From Chloroflexota bacterium (GTDB taxonomy: Bacteria; Chloroflexota; Anaerolineae; Anaerolineales; UBA4823), in contig JAKQIM010000040.1 of the NCBI GenBank assembly GCA_029557965.1, positions 1-36,730 on the forward strand: DNA of 36,730 nt. Reading direction: 5' to 3'. A program made the translations under genes and the position numbers. Position 1 is the first letter of the stretch, and each line of letters starts with the position of its first letter. Under the pieces are notes generated by a model, which had not been told where the DNA came from, made no database searches, and saw only the letters and a program-made list of their open reading frames with translations. Shown here piece after piece: positions 1 to 6,648 of this stretch.

Positions 1-1
1 G

Positions 2-1567
2 CAGTTCAAAGCGCAGTCGATGGTGGAATTTGCGCTGGTCTTTCCACTGCTCATCATCATTGTTTACGGCCTGATCGAGGCCGGACGGATGTTGGCCATT
101 TACATCCTGGTGACCAACTCGGCCCGCGAGGGCGCCCGCTATGGCGCCGCGGCGGGTGACGTGGGCGGCGGGCTGCCGCACTACCGAGACTGCGCCAATA
201 TCCTGGCTGCCGCTCAGGGCGACGGCATCTTGATCGATATCGATGCCGATGATGTGACGATTAGATACGACCACGGCCCTGACGATCCAGATACCCCTAT
301 AGACGAGTCCAAGCCCTTTTCTGATACCTGCCCGCCCGACGCCGGCGGCCCCGATGCCGTCCGCCTGGGCGACCGCATCGTGGTGGAAACGGTGGCCCAC
401 TACGCCCCGGTAATTGAATGGATCGGCTGGGGCGGATTTGACATTGAATCCTATAACGCCCGCACCATCCTGCTCAACGTAGAGATCGCCGGTGAAGCGC
501 CCCCTGCCGGCTGTACCCCGCTGGAAGGGATCACCATGTTTGGGCCAACCACCGGCGTTGCTGGGGAACCCATCTATTTCAGCATCGACTCTTACAACCC
601 GGCTGGGGCCTCAGCACCCTTTACCTATAACTGGACCTTTGGCGATGGCGGCACCGCAGAGGGCGCCAGCAACGCCACCCACACCTATGCTGCCGCCGGT
701 AATTACACCGTCAGCGTAACGGCGATGAACTGCGGCAACGATCCCAACGTGGCCTACCGCACCATTCAGATCGAAGACCCTGCATGCGTGAATCTGGAAA
801 ATGTGACCATCGTAGGTCCGACCACCGGCACCACCGGCAACCCCTACGCCTTTAGTATTACCTATACACCCCTGACCGCCACCAAACCCTTTACTTACCA
901 GTGGAATTTCGATGATGGCGGCACCTCTGACCAGGCGACCCCGATCTATGAGTTCGAGAACCCGGGCAACTACACCATTATTGTGGTGGTAACCGACTGC
1001 AACGGCGACACCTATACCGACGATCACCTGATCGAGATCGTAGCCGCCACGCCTACGCCCACACCCACCATCACCCCCACACCCACCATCACACCCACGC
1101 CCACCGCTACGGTACCCGCCACCAGCACGCCTACCGTCACCAACACCCCCATCGCAGTCTGCGCTTTCACGGCCGGGCTCACCCCGCAGATCGGCAACCC
1201 GGGCAGAATGGAATTGGCCATCACCAACATCAGCCCCCTCGACCTGCCCATAACCCTATACGAGATGACCGCCAAATGGCCCGGCTCTGCCGTCAGGCTG
1301 AGCAGCATCACTTATGATGGGACGACAATTGGATCTTTCTCCAACGTGAAGTCGCCGATAACAATCTGTGAAACCAGTGGAACATGTTCTACCAAATTTG
1401 AACCCCTAGGAACGGGCCCATCGTTTGCGAGATACGCTGATAAGACCATCGTCTTCAACTACTCGCGCGATCTCGCAGCCGGGGCATATGAAGTGACGGT
1501 TAAGTTCAGATGGGCAGGCGGAAGTAGCTGCCAACAGACCATCACCATCCTGAACTGGAAGCCATGA
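2..1567 (+). CDS. TadE-like pseudopilin fused to two PKD domains (5' partial)
   Basis: The reading frame is open from the window edge; the residues before the first visible Met (QFKAQS) continue the TadE signature, so the true start lies upstream. Numbering from that Met at 20, residues 1-46 are a TadE domain: VEFALVFPLL, a hydrophobic membrane helix, then SAREGARYGA. Residues about 165-252 and 256-342 are two PKD-type Ig-like domains, each with a W-x-F-x-DGG motif and a G-NYT-[VI] strand. A Pro/Thr linker (about 343-378) leads to a Cys-containing beta-rich C-terminal domain of about 135 residues that I do not recognise. TadE proteins are minor pilins or assembly factors of Tad/Flp pili anchored in the cytoplasmic membrane; PKD domains usually mediate extracellular protein or glycan contacts. 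It heads a same-strand cluster of surface genes. The fusion is unusual, as ordinary TadE proteins are about 150-200 residues. Family assignment is firm; an adhesive role is inferred. Confidence 0.85.
   Translation, partial: QFKAQSMVEFALVFPLLIIIVYGLIEAGRMLAIYILVTNSAREGARYGAAAGDVGGGLPHYRDCANILAAAQGDGILIDIDADDVTIRYDHGPDDPDTPIDESKPFSDTCPPDAGGPDAVRLGDRIVVETVAHYAPVIEWIGWGGFDIESYNARTILLNVEIAGEAPPAGCTPLEGITMFGPTTGVAGEPIYFSIDSYNPAGASAPFTYNWTFGDGGTAEGASNATHTYAAAGNYTVSVTAMNCGNDPNVAYRTIQIEDPACVNLENVTIVGPTTGTTGNPYAFSITYTPLTATKPFTYQWNFDDGGTSDQATPIYEFENPGNYTIIVVVTDCNGDTYTDDHLIEIVAATPTPTPTITPTPTITPTPTATVPATSTPTVTNTPIAVCAFTAGLTPQIGNPGRMELAITNISPLDLPITLYEMTAKWPGSAVRLSSITYDGTTIGSFSNVKSPITICETSGTCSTKFEPLGTGPSFARYADKTIVFNYSRDLAAGAYEVTVKFRWAGGSSCQQTITILNWKP
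1046..1150 (+). repeat. Low-complexity Pro/Thr-linker repeat within the TadE-PKD gene
   Basis: A C/A-rich tract encodes alternating Thr-Pro units (TPTPTPT, ITPTPT and variants). It includes two near-identical 18-base units built on CACCCACCATCACCC around 1060-1096. It is a flexible spacer between the PKD domains and the C-terminal domain, and a likely site of repeat-length variation. Confidence 0.7.
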
Positions 1568-1580
1568 AAGGGCCGGCGCG

Positions 1581-2828
1581 ATGAAGACTACCTATTGCTT
1601 CCGGGTTTGCGCAATCCTGGCAGTCCTGTTCCTGGCTTCCACTGTCCTATCCAATAGACCAGCACGCGCCGAGGCGCAGGCGACCAGCATTGTGGTGAAC
1701 ACCACGATAGACGAACTGAACGCTGACGGCGACTGCTCGCTGCGCGAGGCGATCCAGGCCGCCAACAGCAACAGTGCCGTGGATGCCTGTCCGGCCGGCA
1801 GTGAAAGCGATACGATCTTCCTCCCTGCCGGCCTGTACAGCCTCACCCTGGGCCCGTCTGGCGAAGACGAAAACCTGGGCGGCGACCTGGATATCAGCCA
1901 GGACCTGACCATCATTGGCGACAGCAAATCGACCACCATCCTGGATGGCAACGCCAGCGATCGGGTCTTTCACGTGATGGGCAGTTACGTGCAGATCAGC
2001 GATATAACCATCCGCAACGGTGCGATTCCCACGGGCTCTGAAACCGGCGGCGGTGCGGTCCTTACCGATGGCGACAGCACCTTGAACATTAAATCGGCTG
2101 TGATCACCGGAAACCAGGCCCCCGACACGTATGGCGGCGCAATCGACAACAGCGGCAACACCCAGCTCCGAGACGTGCTCTTTACCAACAACAGCGGGCA
2201 CTGGGGCGGCGCCGTGTTCAACATCGGCGTCATCACAATCAACAATACCACCTTTGCAAATAACACTTCCACCCAAACCGGCGGCGGACTGGACAACAAC
2301 TCGACTGCTACCATCGTCAACACCACCTTCAGCGGCAATTCCTCGGTCAACGGGGGTGGCATGTATAACGACGGGCAAGATGTTTTCATGTACAACGTCA
2401 CCTTTGCCTACAACAACACCGCCATCCGCAACGCCGGCAATATCCGCTTTGTCAACACCATTATTGCCTACTCGACATCGGGTGTGAACTGCGAGCGGGT
2501 TAATTCGAATGCAGTTTTCTTCTCAGCCCGCAATAACCTCGACAGCGGCAATACCTGTAACTTCAAAAACCCCACTGACCTGGTCAACATAGATCCCCGC
2601 CTGGCACCCCTGGGCGATTACAAAGGCCCCACCCCCACGCACACCCTGCTGGGAGACAGCCCCGCCATCGACACGGGCACTGACCAGGACTGTCCGACCG
2701 TTGACCAGCGCGGCGCCCGCCGCCCAGCAGACGGCGATGAAAACGGCACGCAGACCTGCGATATCGGTGCGGTTGAGTTCAACGGCACACTCCCTTCTTT
2801 CATCCTTATGCCCATCATCAGCCGGTAG
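1581..2828 (+). CDS. CSLREA / choice-of-anchor-Q secreted beta-helix protein (copy 1)
   Basis: 415 residues. An N-terminal signal peptide (hydrophobic about 9-23, likely cleavage after ARAEA) is followed by the CSLREA signature at 52-57 in the context DGDCSLREAIQAAN. The middle holds repeated Asn/Gly-rich units of the GGAxxNxG and TTFxxNT type, as in Pmp-like right-handed parallel beta-helices. Near the C-terminus, SPAIDTGT...DQRGARRP...CDIGAVEF is the choice-of-anchor-Q region, followed by a short hydrophobic tail ending MPIISR. The start codon is 13 bases after the preceding stop, with no clear Shine-Dalgarno, so translation is probably coupled to the TadE-PKD gene. The protein is secreted; a catalytic or glycan-binding role cannot be read from the sequence. 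The next gene is a close paralogue, so this is a tandem duplication. Confidence 0.85.
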   Translation: MKTTYCFRVCAILAVLFLASTVLSNRPARAEAQATSIVVNTTIDELNADGDCSLREAIQAANSNSAVDACPAGSESDTIFLPAGLYSLTLGPSGEDENLGGDLDISQDLTIIGDSKSTTILDGNASDRVFHVMGSYVQISDITIRNGAIPTGSETGGGAVLTDGDSTLNIKSAVITGNQAPDTYGGAIDNSGNTQLRDVLFTNNSGHWGGAVFNIGVITINNTTFANNTSTQTGGGLDNNSTATIVNTTFSGNSSVNGGGMYNDGQDVFMYNVTFAYNNTAIRNAGNIRFVNTIIAYSTSGVNCERVNSNAVFFSARNNLDSGNTCNFKNPTDLVNIDPRLAPLGDYKGPTPTHTLLGDSPAIDTGTDQDCPTVDQRGARRPADGDENGTQTCDIGAVEFNGTLPSFILMPIISR

Positions 2829-2858
2829 GCCAAAGCAGCCACGAAATGAGCGGTTCAC

Positions 2859-4091
2859 ATGACCAGGAATAAAATTCTGCACATCCTATTCGTCGTCATT
2901 CTGATCCTCCCGGCAGTTGCGCTGCCTGGCACGCAAGCCCGCGCTGGCGTACAAGGCACCATATTGGTTAACACCACTGAGGACGAGTTGAATGCCGATG
3001 GCGACTGCTCGCTGCGCGAGGCCATCCAGGCCGCCAATACCGACACTGCTGTCGACGCCTGCCCGGCCGGCGGCGGCGCCGATATCATCTCCATACCGGC
3101 CGGCCTGTACAGCCTCACCCTGGGTTTACCGGGCGAAGACGCCAACCAGGGCGGCGACCTGGACATCACCCAAGACCTCACCATCCTGGGTGATGAACAA
3201 GCAGGCGTTATCATTGATGGAAACGCAAACGACCGGGTGATTCACATCTTTGGCAGTAAGGTGACGATTGCCAGGCTCACGATCCGCAACGGCTATCTTG
3301 CCACGGGCACTGGCGCCGGCATTGCGGTCAACAGCACCGCCAGCCTGGTGCTCAACCGCGTCACCCTCACCGGCAACGAGGCTGCCAGCAGCGGCGGCGC
3401 GCTTGACAATACCGGCACACTCCAGATGCGGGATGTGCTCTTCACCAACAACGCAGCCAGCAGCGGCGGCGCGCTGCTGAACACCGGCAGCCTGAAAATC
3501 ACCGGCGCAACCTTCGCCAACAATGCCGCCAGCCTGAAGGGTGGAGGCATTGACAATTCCAATCCTGCCACCCTCACCAACGTCACCTTCAGCGGCAACA
3601 CTGCCCAGCTCTACGGCGGCGGCATGTTCAATGACGGCAACGATGTCCGCCTGACCAACGTCACCTTCACCAACAACAGCACCGCCATTCGCAATAACGG
3701 CAACTTATACCTGCTCAACACCATTGTAGCTGGCAGCACCGCAGGCAGCAACTACAATTGTTCGGGGATGATCGACAAATTCTATTCCCTGGGCCACAAC
3801 CTAGATAGCGGCAATAGCTGCAACTTTACCCACCTCGGCGACCTGGTCAACACCGACCCCTTGCTCGGCCCCTTGGGCGATTACCAAGGCCCCACCCCCA
3901 CCCACCCGCTGCTAGAAGGCAGCCCAGCCATCGATGCGGGCACCAACCAGAACTGCCCGAGCACCGACCAACGCGGTGTCTCTCGCCCGGCGGACGGCAA
4001 TAACGACACCCTCAAAACCTGCGACATGGGCGCATTTGAGTTCAACGGCGTGTTTTTGTTCTTTATCTATATGCCCATCACCAACCGCTAG
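2859..4091 (+). CDS. CSLREA / choice-of-anchor-Q secreted beta-helix protein (copy 2)
   Basis: 410 residues, collinear with the preceding gene. It has a signal peptide (hydrophobic about 8-24, ending near QARAG), CSLREA at 50-55, the same PAGLYSLTLG and GGDLDI blocks, Pmp-like GGALDNTG and GGGMFNDG repeats, and the choice-of-anchor-Q C-terminus (DQRGVSRPADG, CDMGAFEF). It ends with a hydrophobic stretch and MPITNR, matching the tail of copy 1. DNA identity between the copies is visibly high across the CSLREA block and lower in the repeats, consistent with duplication plus diversification. It sits 30 bases after copy 1 and 27 bases before a TadE-like gene, probably in one transcript. Exact function is unknown; an extracellular fibre-like protein is the likely form. 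Confidence 0.85.
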   Translation: MTRNKILHILFVVILILPAVALPGTQARAGVQGTILVNTTEDELNADGDCSLREAIQAANTDTAVDACPAGGGADIISIPAGLYSLTLGLPGEDANQGGDLDITQDLTILGDEQAGVIIDGNANDRVIHIFGSKVTIARLTIRNGYLATGTGAGIAVNSTASLVLNRVTLTGNEAASSGGALDNTGTLQMRDVLFTNNAASSGGALLNTGSLKITGATFANNAASLKGGGIDNSNPATLTNVTFSGNTAQLYGGGMFNDGNDVRLTNVTFTNNSTAIRNNGNLYLLNTIVAGSTAGSNYNCSGMIDKFYSLGHNLDSGNSCNFTHLGDLVNTDPLLGPLGDYQGPTPTHPLLEGSPAIDAGTNQNCPSTDQRGVSRPADGNNDTLKTCDMGAFEFNGVFLFFIYMPITNR

Positions 4092-4118
4092 ATGAACACG
4101 CCCTGAAAGGAGCATGCT

Positions 4119-4568
4119 ATGCAAAAGAAATCCATTTCATTCAAACCGGCACCCCATGCATCAAACGAGGCCGGGCAAAGCCTGGTTGAGCTGGCGATCA
4201 TCTTCAGCCTGCTGTTGGTGTTAATTGCCGGCGCGGTGAACTTTGGGCGCGCCTTTTTTACATACCTGTCCTTGCGCGATGCTGCCCAAGAGGGCGCAGC
4301 GTATGGCTCCATCGCCCCGCAGAATGACGATGCCATCATAGACCGCGCTTATGCGAACCTGCTACAGATGGATATTCCAGAATCTGACCTGGATATACAG
4401 GTTCATATCTTTGGCCCACGCTGCATGGGTTCTGTCATTCAAGTCGATGTGATTTACCCAGATTTCCCACTGACAATGCCCTTTATCGGCGATATCTTCG
4501 ACCTCAACACCATCAGCATCCACGCCACCGTCAACGATACGATCCTGACCCCTTCAACCTGCCCATGA
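4119..4568 (+). CDS. TadE-like pilus assembly / pseudopilin protein
   Basis: 149 residues. A short charged leader precedes EAGQSLVELAIIFSLLLVLIAG, then a hydrophobic helix (about 22-44) and the TadE-type continuation RAFFTYLSLRDAAQEGAAYG. The remaining roughly 100 residues form a small extracytoplasmic domain with a Cys pair (CMGSV... and the C-terminal TCP). Length and motif order match ordinary TadE proteins (PF07811). A strong Shine-Dalgarno (AAAGGAG) lies 8 bases before the ATG. It probably inserts in the cytoplasmic membrane and works with the TadG-like protein encoded next. No Tad motor genes (tadA, tadB, tadC) or Flp pilin are inside the window; they could lie upstream of its left edge. 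Confidence 0.85.
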   Translation: MQKKSISFKPAPHASNEAGQSLVELAIIFSLLLVLIAGAVNFGRAFFTYLSLRDAAQEGAAYGSIAPQNDDAIIDRAYANLLQMDIPESDLDIQVHIFGPRCMGSVIQVDVIYPDFPLTMPFIGDIFDLNTISIHATVNDTILTPSTCP

Positions 4569-4581
4569 TCCCTTTTTTCCT

Positions 4582-4611
4582 TTGATGAGGAAAATTGCCC
4601 GGGGATATGCT
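4582..4611 (+). promoter_or_regulatory. Candidate promoter upstream of the TadG-like gene
   Basis: TTGATG (4582-4587), an 18-base spacer and TATGCT (4606-4611) resemble a sigma-70 promoter in the 93-base gap before the TadG-like gene. It would let that gene be expressed apart from the upstream cluster. Confidence 0.4.
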
Positions 4612-4661
4612 GTAACAATCTTGCACTTGCTTCGTTTTACTGTCAAAGGAGAAAACAAACC

Positions 4662-5927
4662 ATGAACATTAAACGTCATGCTTCTGAAAAAGGCCAGGCG
4701 GTCATCTTCTTAGTGGTTGGCCTGGTGGTCTTCTTGGGCTTCATCGCCCTGGCCGTCGACGGCGGCATGGCCTATTCTGACCGCCGCCACGCCCAGAACT
4801 CAGCCGACTCGGCCTCGCTGGCCGGGGGTGCGGCGGCCTCGATCTACATGGAAGAACACAATGTGTTTTATTCCAGTTGGCAAGGCGGCTGCCAGAACAA
4901 CTCGAGCATTTACAACGCCCGCCTGGAGGCCGTGCAGGCCGCCATCAACCGCGCTGCAGCCAATGGCTTTGAGATCGATACCGACCCGGCGGACGGCAGT
5001 TGGGTCGAGACCACCTGCGGGGTGACCAACCTGGGCTACGAAGATCGCTACATCGACGTGACCGTGCACATCGAGAGCACCACCGAAACCACCTTTGCCA
5101 AGCTGCTCTTCCCATCTGACCTGGTCAACCGGGTGGACGCCACCACGCGTATACGCCCGCGCGCTCCGCTGGTATTTGGCAATGCAGTTGTGGCGCTCAA
5201 CCCGGCTAACTGCCAGGGCCAGCAAAACGGCGCCGGCTTCCACGGCAGCGTGGATATCTACGTGGACGGCGGCGGCATCTTCTCCAACGGCTGTTTGAAG
5301 GGCGATGGCGGCCCGAACGTGGACGTGATCAACGGCAGCGTCAGCTATGTGGGTCAGGTGAACGATCCGCAACTGTTCAGCCCGGCGCCCGTCCAGGCTC
5401 CCAGCCCCCTGCCGCCTCACTCCTACGAGATCGACCCGCCCAACTGCGCCCACGCCGATGCCTGGAACGGCACTGCCTCGCAGTTTGAGAAACTGAGCCC
5501 CCTGGATCCGGGTCTATACTGCGTCAGCGGCGATGTCAAGTTCAACGCCAAGGATGAGTTTACAGGCATCGGGGTCACCATCGTCTTCTTGGACGGCAAG
5601 GTGACCATCAACGGTGGCGCTATGATGCAGCTCAAAGCCCCAGAGCGCAGCCCCGATCCCTCCCCTGCTGTGCCCGGCCTGCTGATCTACGCCCCGCCCA
5701 CCAACCACAATACCATCCAGATCAACGGCAATTCCGAATCCTTCTTCACCGGCACCGTCCTGGCCGCTGGCGCCAACATCGATATGTCGGGCAATGGCGA
5801 CCTGGATGCCTACCAGGTGCAGTTGATCGGCTGGAACGTCGAGGTTGGCGGCACGGCAGATGCCTACGTCACCTTCGATGACAAGAAGAACTTCAGCCGG
5901 CCCACCAACATCGAACTCTCTGAGTAA
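4662..5927 (+). CDS. TadG-like (Flp pilus-assembly TadE/G-like) membrane protein
   Basis: 421 residues. The N-terminus has EKGQAVIFLVVGLV and a hydrophobic helix (about 12-33), then AVDGGMAYSDRRHAQNSADSASLAGG, the TadG/PF13400-type N-terminal signature. The rest is a large extracytoplasmic region without an evident von Willebrand A motif. It contains several Cys residues (GCQNN, TTCGV, NCQGQ, NGCLKG, NCAHA, YCVSG) and a Gly/Asn-rich beta-like section that includes IDMSGNGD near the C-terminus. A strong Shine-Dalgarno (AAAGGAG) precedes the ATG by about 10 bases. It is the last gene of the cluster; a long hairpin follows. TadG proteins are accessory membrane components of Tad pilus machines; the extracellular part here is unlike standard TadG and could have its own role. 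Confidence 0.8.
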   Translation: MNIKRHASEKGQAVIFLVVGLVVFLGFIALAVDGGMAYSDRRHAQNSADSASLAGGAAASIYMEEHNVFYSSWQGGCQNNSSIYNARLEAVQAAINRAAANGFEIDTDPADGSWVETTCGVTNLGYEDRYIDVTVHIESTTETTFAKLLFPSDLVNRVDATTRIRPRAPLVFGNAVVALNPANCQGQQNGAGFHGSVDIYVDGGGIFSNGCLKGDGGPNVDVINGSVSYVGQVNDPQLFSPAPVQAPSPLPPHSYEIDPPNCAHADAWNGTASQFEKLSPLDPGLYCVSGDVKFNAKDEFTGIGVTIVFLDGKVTINGGAMMQLKAPERSPDPSPAVPGLLIYAPPTNHNTIQINGNSESFFTGTVLAAGANIDMSGNGDLDAYQVQLIGWNVEVGGTADAYVTFDDKKNFSRPTNIELSE

Positions 5928-5936
5928 GCATGCCTC

Positions 5937-5979
5937 TTAAACGCAACATGCTGGCATAAAGCCAGCATGTTGCGTTTAA
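5937..5979. terminator. Long perfect hairpin between the Tad cluster and SRP RNA
   Basis: Arms 5937-5955 and 5961-5979 are a perfect 19-bp inverted repeat with loop ATAAA. It lies 9 bases after the TadG-like stop on the + strand and a few bases after the 3' end of the SRP RNA on the - strand, where a TCTTTTT run lies between the SRP stem and the hairpin. It can serve both converging transcripts. The U-tract on the + side is short, so a role in 3'-end protection is an alternative. Confidence 0.65.
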
Positions 5980-5986
5980 AAAGATA

Positions 5987-6091
5987 CTCCGGGCAGGCAA
6001 CCCGGCGGCACCCGGAATGTCCTCCTTACTGCTGCTTCCTCTCGGACCTGACAGGGTTCAAAGGTTTCCGCCGCGCCGGACCCACCCGGAG
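5987..6091 (-). ncRNA. ffs: Small bacterial signal recognition particle RNA (4.5S type)
   Basis: On the - strand the conserved SRP domain IV is clear: GUCAGGUCC, a GAGA tetraloop, then GGAAGCAGCAG. The flanks form a long hairpin, and the ends CUCCGGG (6091-6085) and CCCGGAG (5993-5987) pair. About 105 nt, no Alu domain, matching the small bacterial type that binds Ffh for co-translational membrane targeting. The GNRA-type loop and the internal A/C-rich symmetric loop are typical. A good promoter lies just upstream and a U-run just downstream. Ends are estimated from the pairing. Confidence 0.93.
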
Positions 6092-6098
6092 CGGATGA

Positions 6099-6127
6099 AG
6101 GATACCTCAGGAGCAAAAGCTTGTCAA
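6099..6127 (-). promoter_or_regulatory. Promoter of the SRP RNA gene
   Basis: Read on the - strand: a perfect -35 TTGACA (6127-6122), 17-base spacer, and -10 TATCCT (6104-6099). The predicted start falls at about 6091-6092, the first base of the paired SRP end. The -35 box overlaps the stop codon of the small gene upstream. Confidence 0.75.
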
Positions 6128-6387
6128 TAGCCTTTTAGCCTGCGCCAGCGGCTCCATACCAGTCCCCCCAAGATGATCATCACCAACAGGCTGGCCCCGC
6201 ACACCAACCCGGCATTGGTACCCACCGCCGGCAGGGTGCGATCGACCACCAGGGTGGGCGTCAAGACCAACTGAACAGGATCGGGCGTCGGCGTAACGCC
6301 GGTCTGAGCGCTGGCAGGCAGAAAACCAGCACCTAAGAACACCATTCCTAAAAACAGGATCAAGCAGGTTAATTTGCGCTCGCGCAC
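6124..6387 (-). CDS. Small secreted/membrane peptide with LPxxG-like C-terminal anchor
   Basis: 87 residues, no family recognised. A signal peptide spans about 1-27 (KLTCLILFLGMVFLGAGFL, cleavage likely after ASA). A short Thr/Pro/Val-rich exposed segment (about 28-56) follows, then LPAVG, a hydrophobic helix of about 20 residues and a positively charged tail (RWRRLKGY). That order (LPxxG, hydrophobic helix, basic tail) resembles a sortase sorting signal, though Thr is replaced by Val at the fourth position. It could equally be a simple C-terminal membrane anchor. It lies between tRNA-Ser and the SRP RNA on the same strand. The coding call rests on the organised signal peptide and anchor rather than on homology. 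Confidence 0.6.
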   Translation of the reverse strand: MRERKLTCLILFLGMVFLGAGFLPASAQTGVTPTPDPVQLVLTPTLVVDRTLPAVGTNAGLVCGASLLVMIILGGLVWSRWRRLKGY

Positions 6388-6420
6388 GGCTTACCTCCAG
6401 GGCTTAGTGTATCACATAAA

Positions 6421-6459
6421 AACGAGTGTGCAGGGGGCGAAACACCCTGCACACTTGTT
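6421..6459 (-). terminator. Terminator of tRNA-Ser
   Basis: Arms 6425-6435 and 6445-6455 form a perfect 11-bp stem (AGTGTGCAGGG with its complement), extendable by four pairs including one G-U, with a 9-base loop. On the - strand it is followed by TTTTT, a canonical intrinsic terminator, just after the tRNA 3' end. Confidence 0.75.
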
Positions 6460-6464
6460 TTGGC

Positions 6465-6554
6465 TGGCGGAGAGGGAGGGATTCGAACCCTCGTTCCCTT
6501 GCGGGAAACACGCTCTCCAGGCGTGCGCGCTAGGCCAGACTACGCGACCTCTCC
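6465..6554 (-). tRNA. tRNA-Ser (anticodon GGA), CCA encoded
   Basis: On the - strand the acceptor GGAGAGG pairs with CCUCUCC. The T arm has GGUUCGAAUCC, the anticodon loop reads CUGGAGA (anticodon GGA, decoding UCC/UCU), and a long class II variable arm has CCC-GCAA-GGG. The 3' CCA is encoded. About 90 nt, normal for tRNA-Ser. Confidence 0.95.
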
Positions 6555-6588
6555 GTGAATGCCGGCAGTGCCCTGCACGGCGAAGCGC

Positions 6589-6594
6589 ATTATA
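6589..6594 (-). promoter_or_regulatory. -10 box of the tRNA-Ser gene
   Basis: A perfect TATAAT on the - strand, 34 bases before the mature tRNA 5' end, would give a 5' leader of about 28 nt to be removed by RNase P. The -35 is weak (TTGCCA at 21-base spacing). Confidence 0.55.
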
Positions 6595-6648
6595 CCATAA
6601 AGTTATGCGAGTGGTTGGCAAGCCAGCGCACAACCCCTCCCCAGCCGG

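Noticed and set aside
1581-4091. Outer-membrane (Pmp autotransporter) identity for the CSLREA proteins
   Set aside because: The Pmp-like repeats are present but no C-terminal beta-barrel exists, and the phylum suggested is usually described as lacking a lipopolysaccharide outer membrane.
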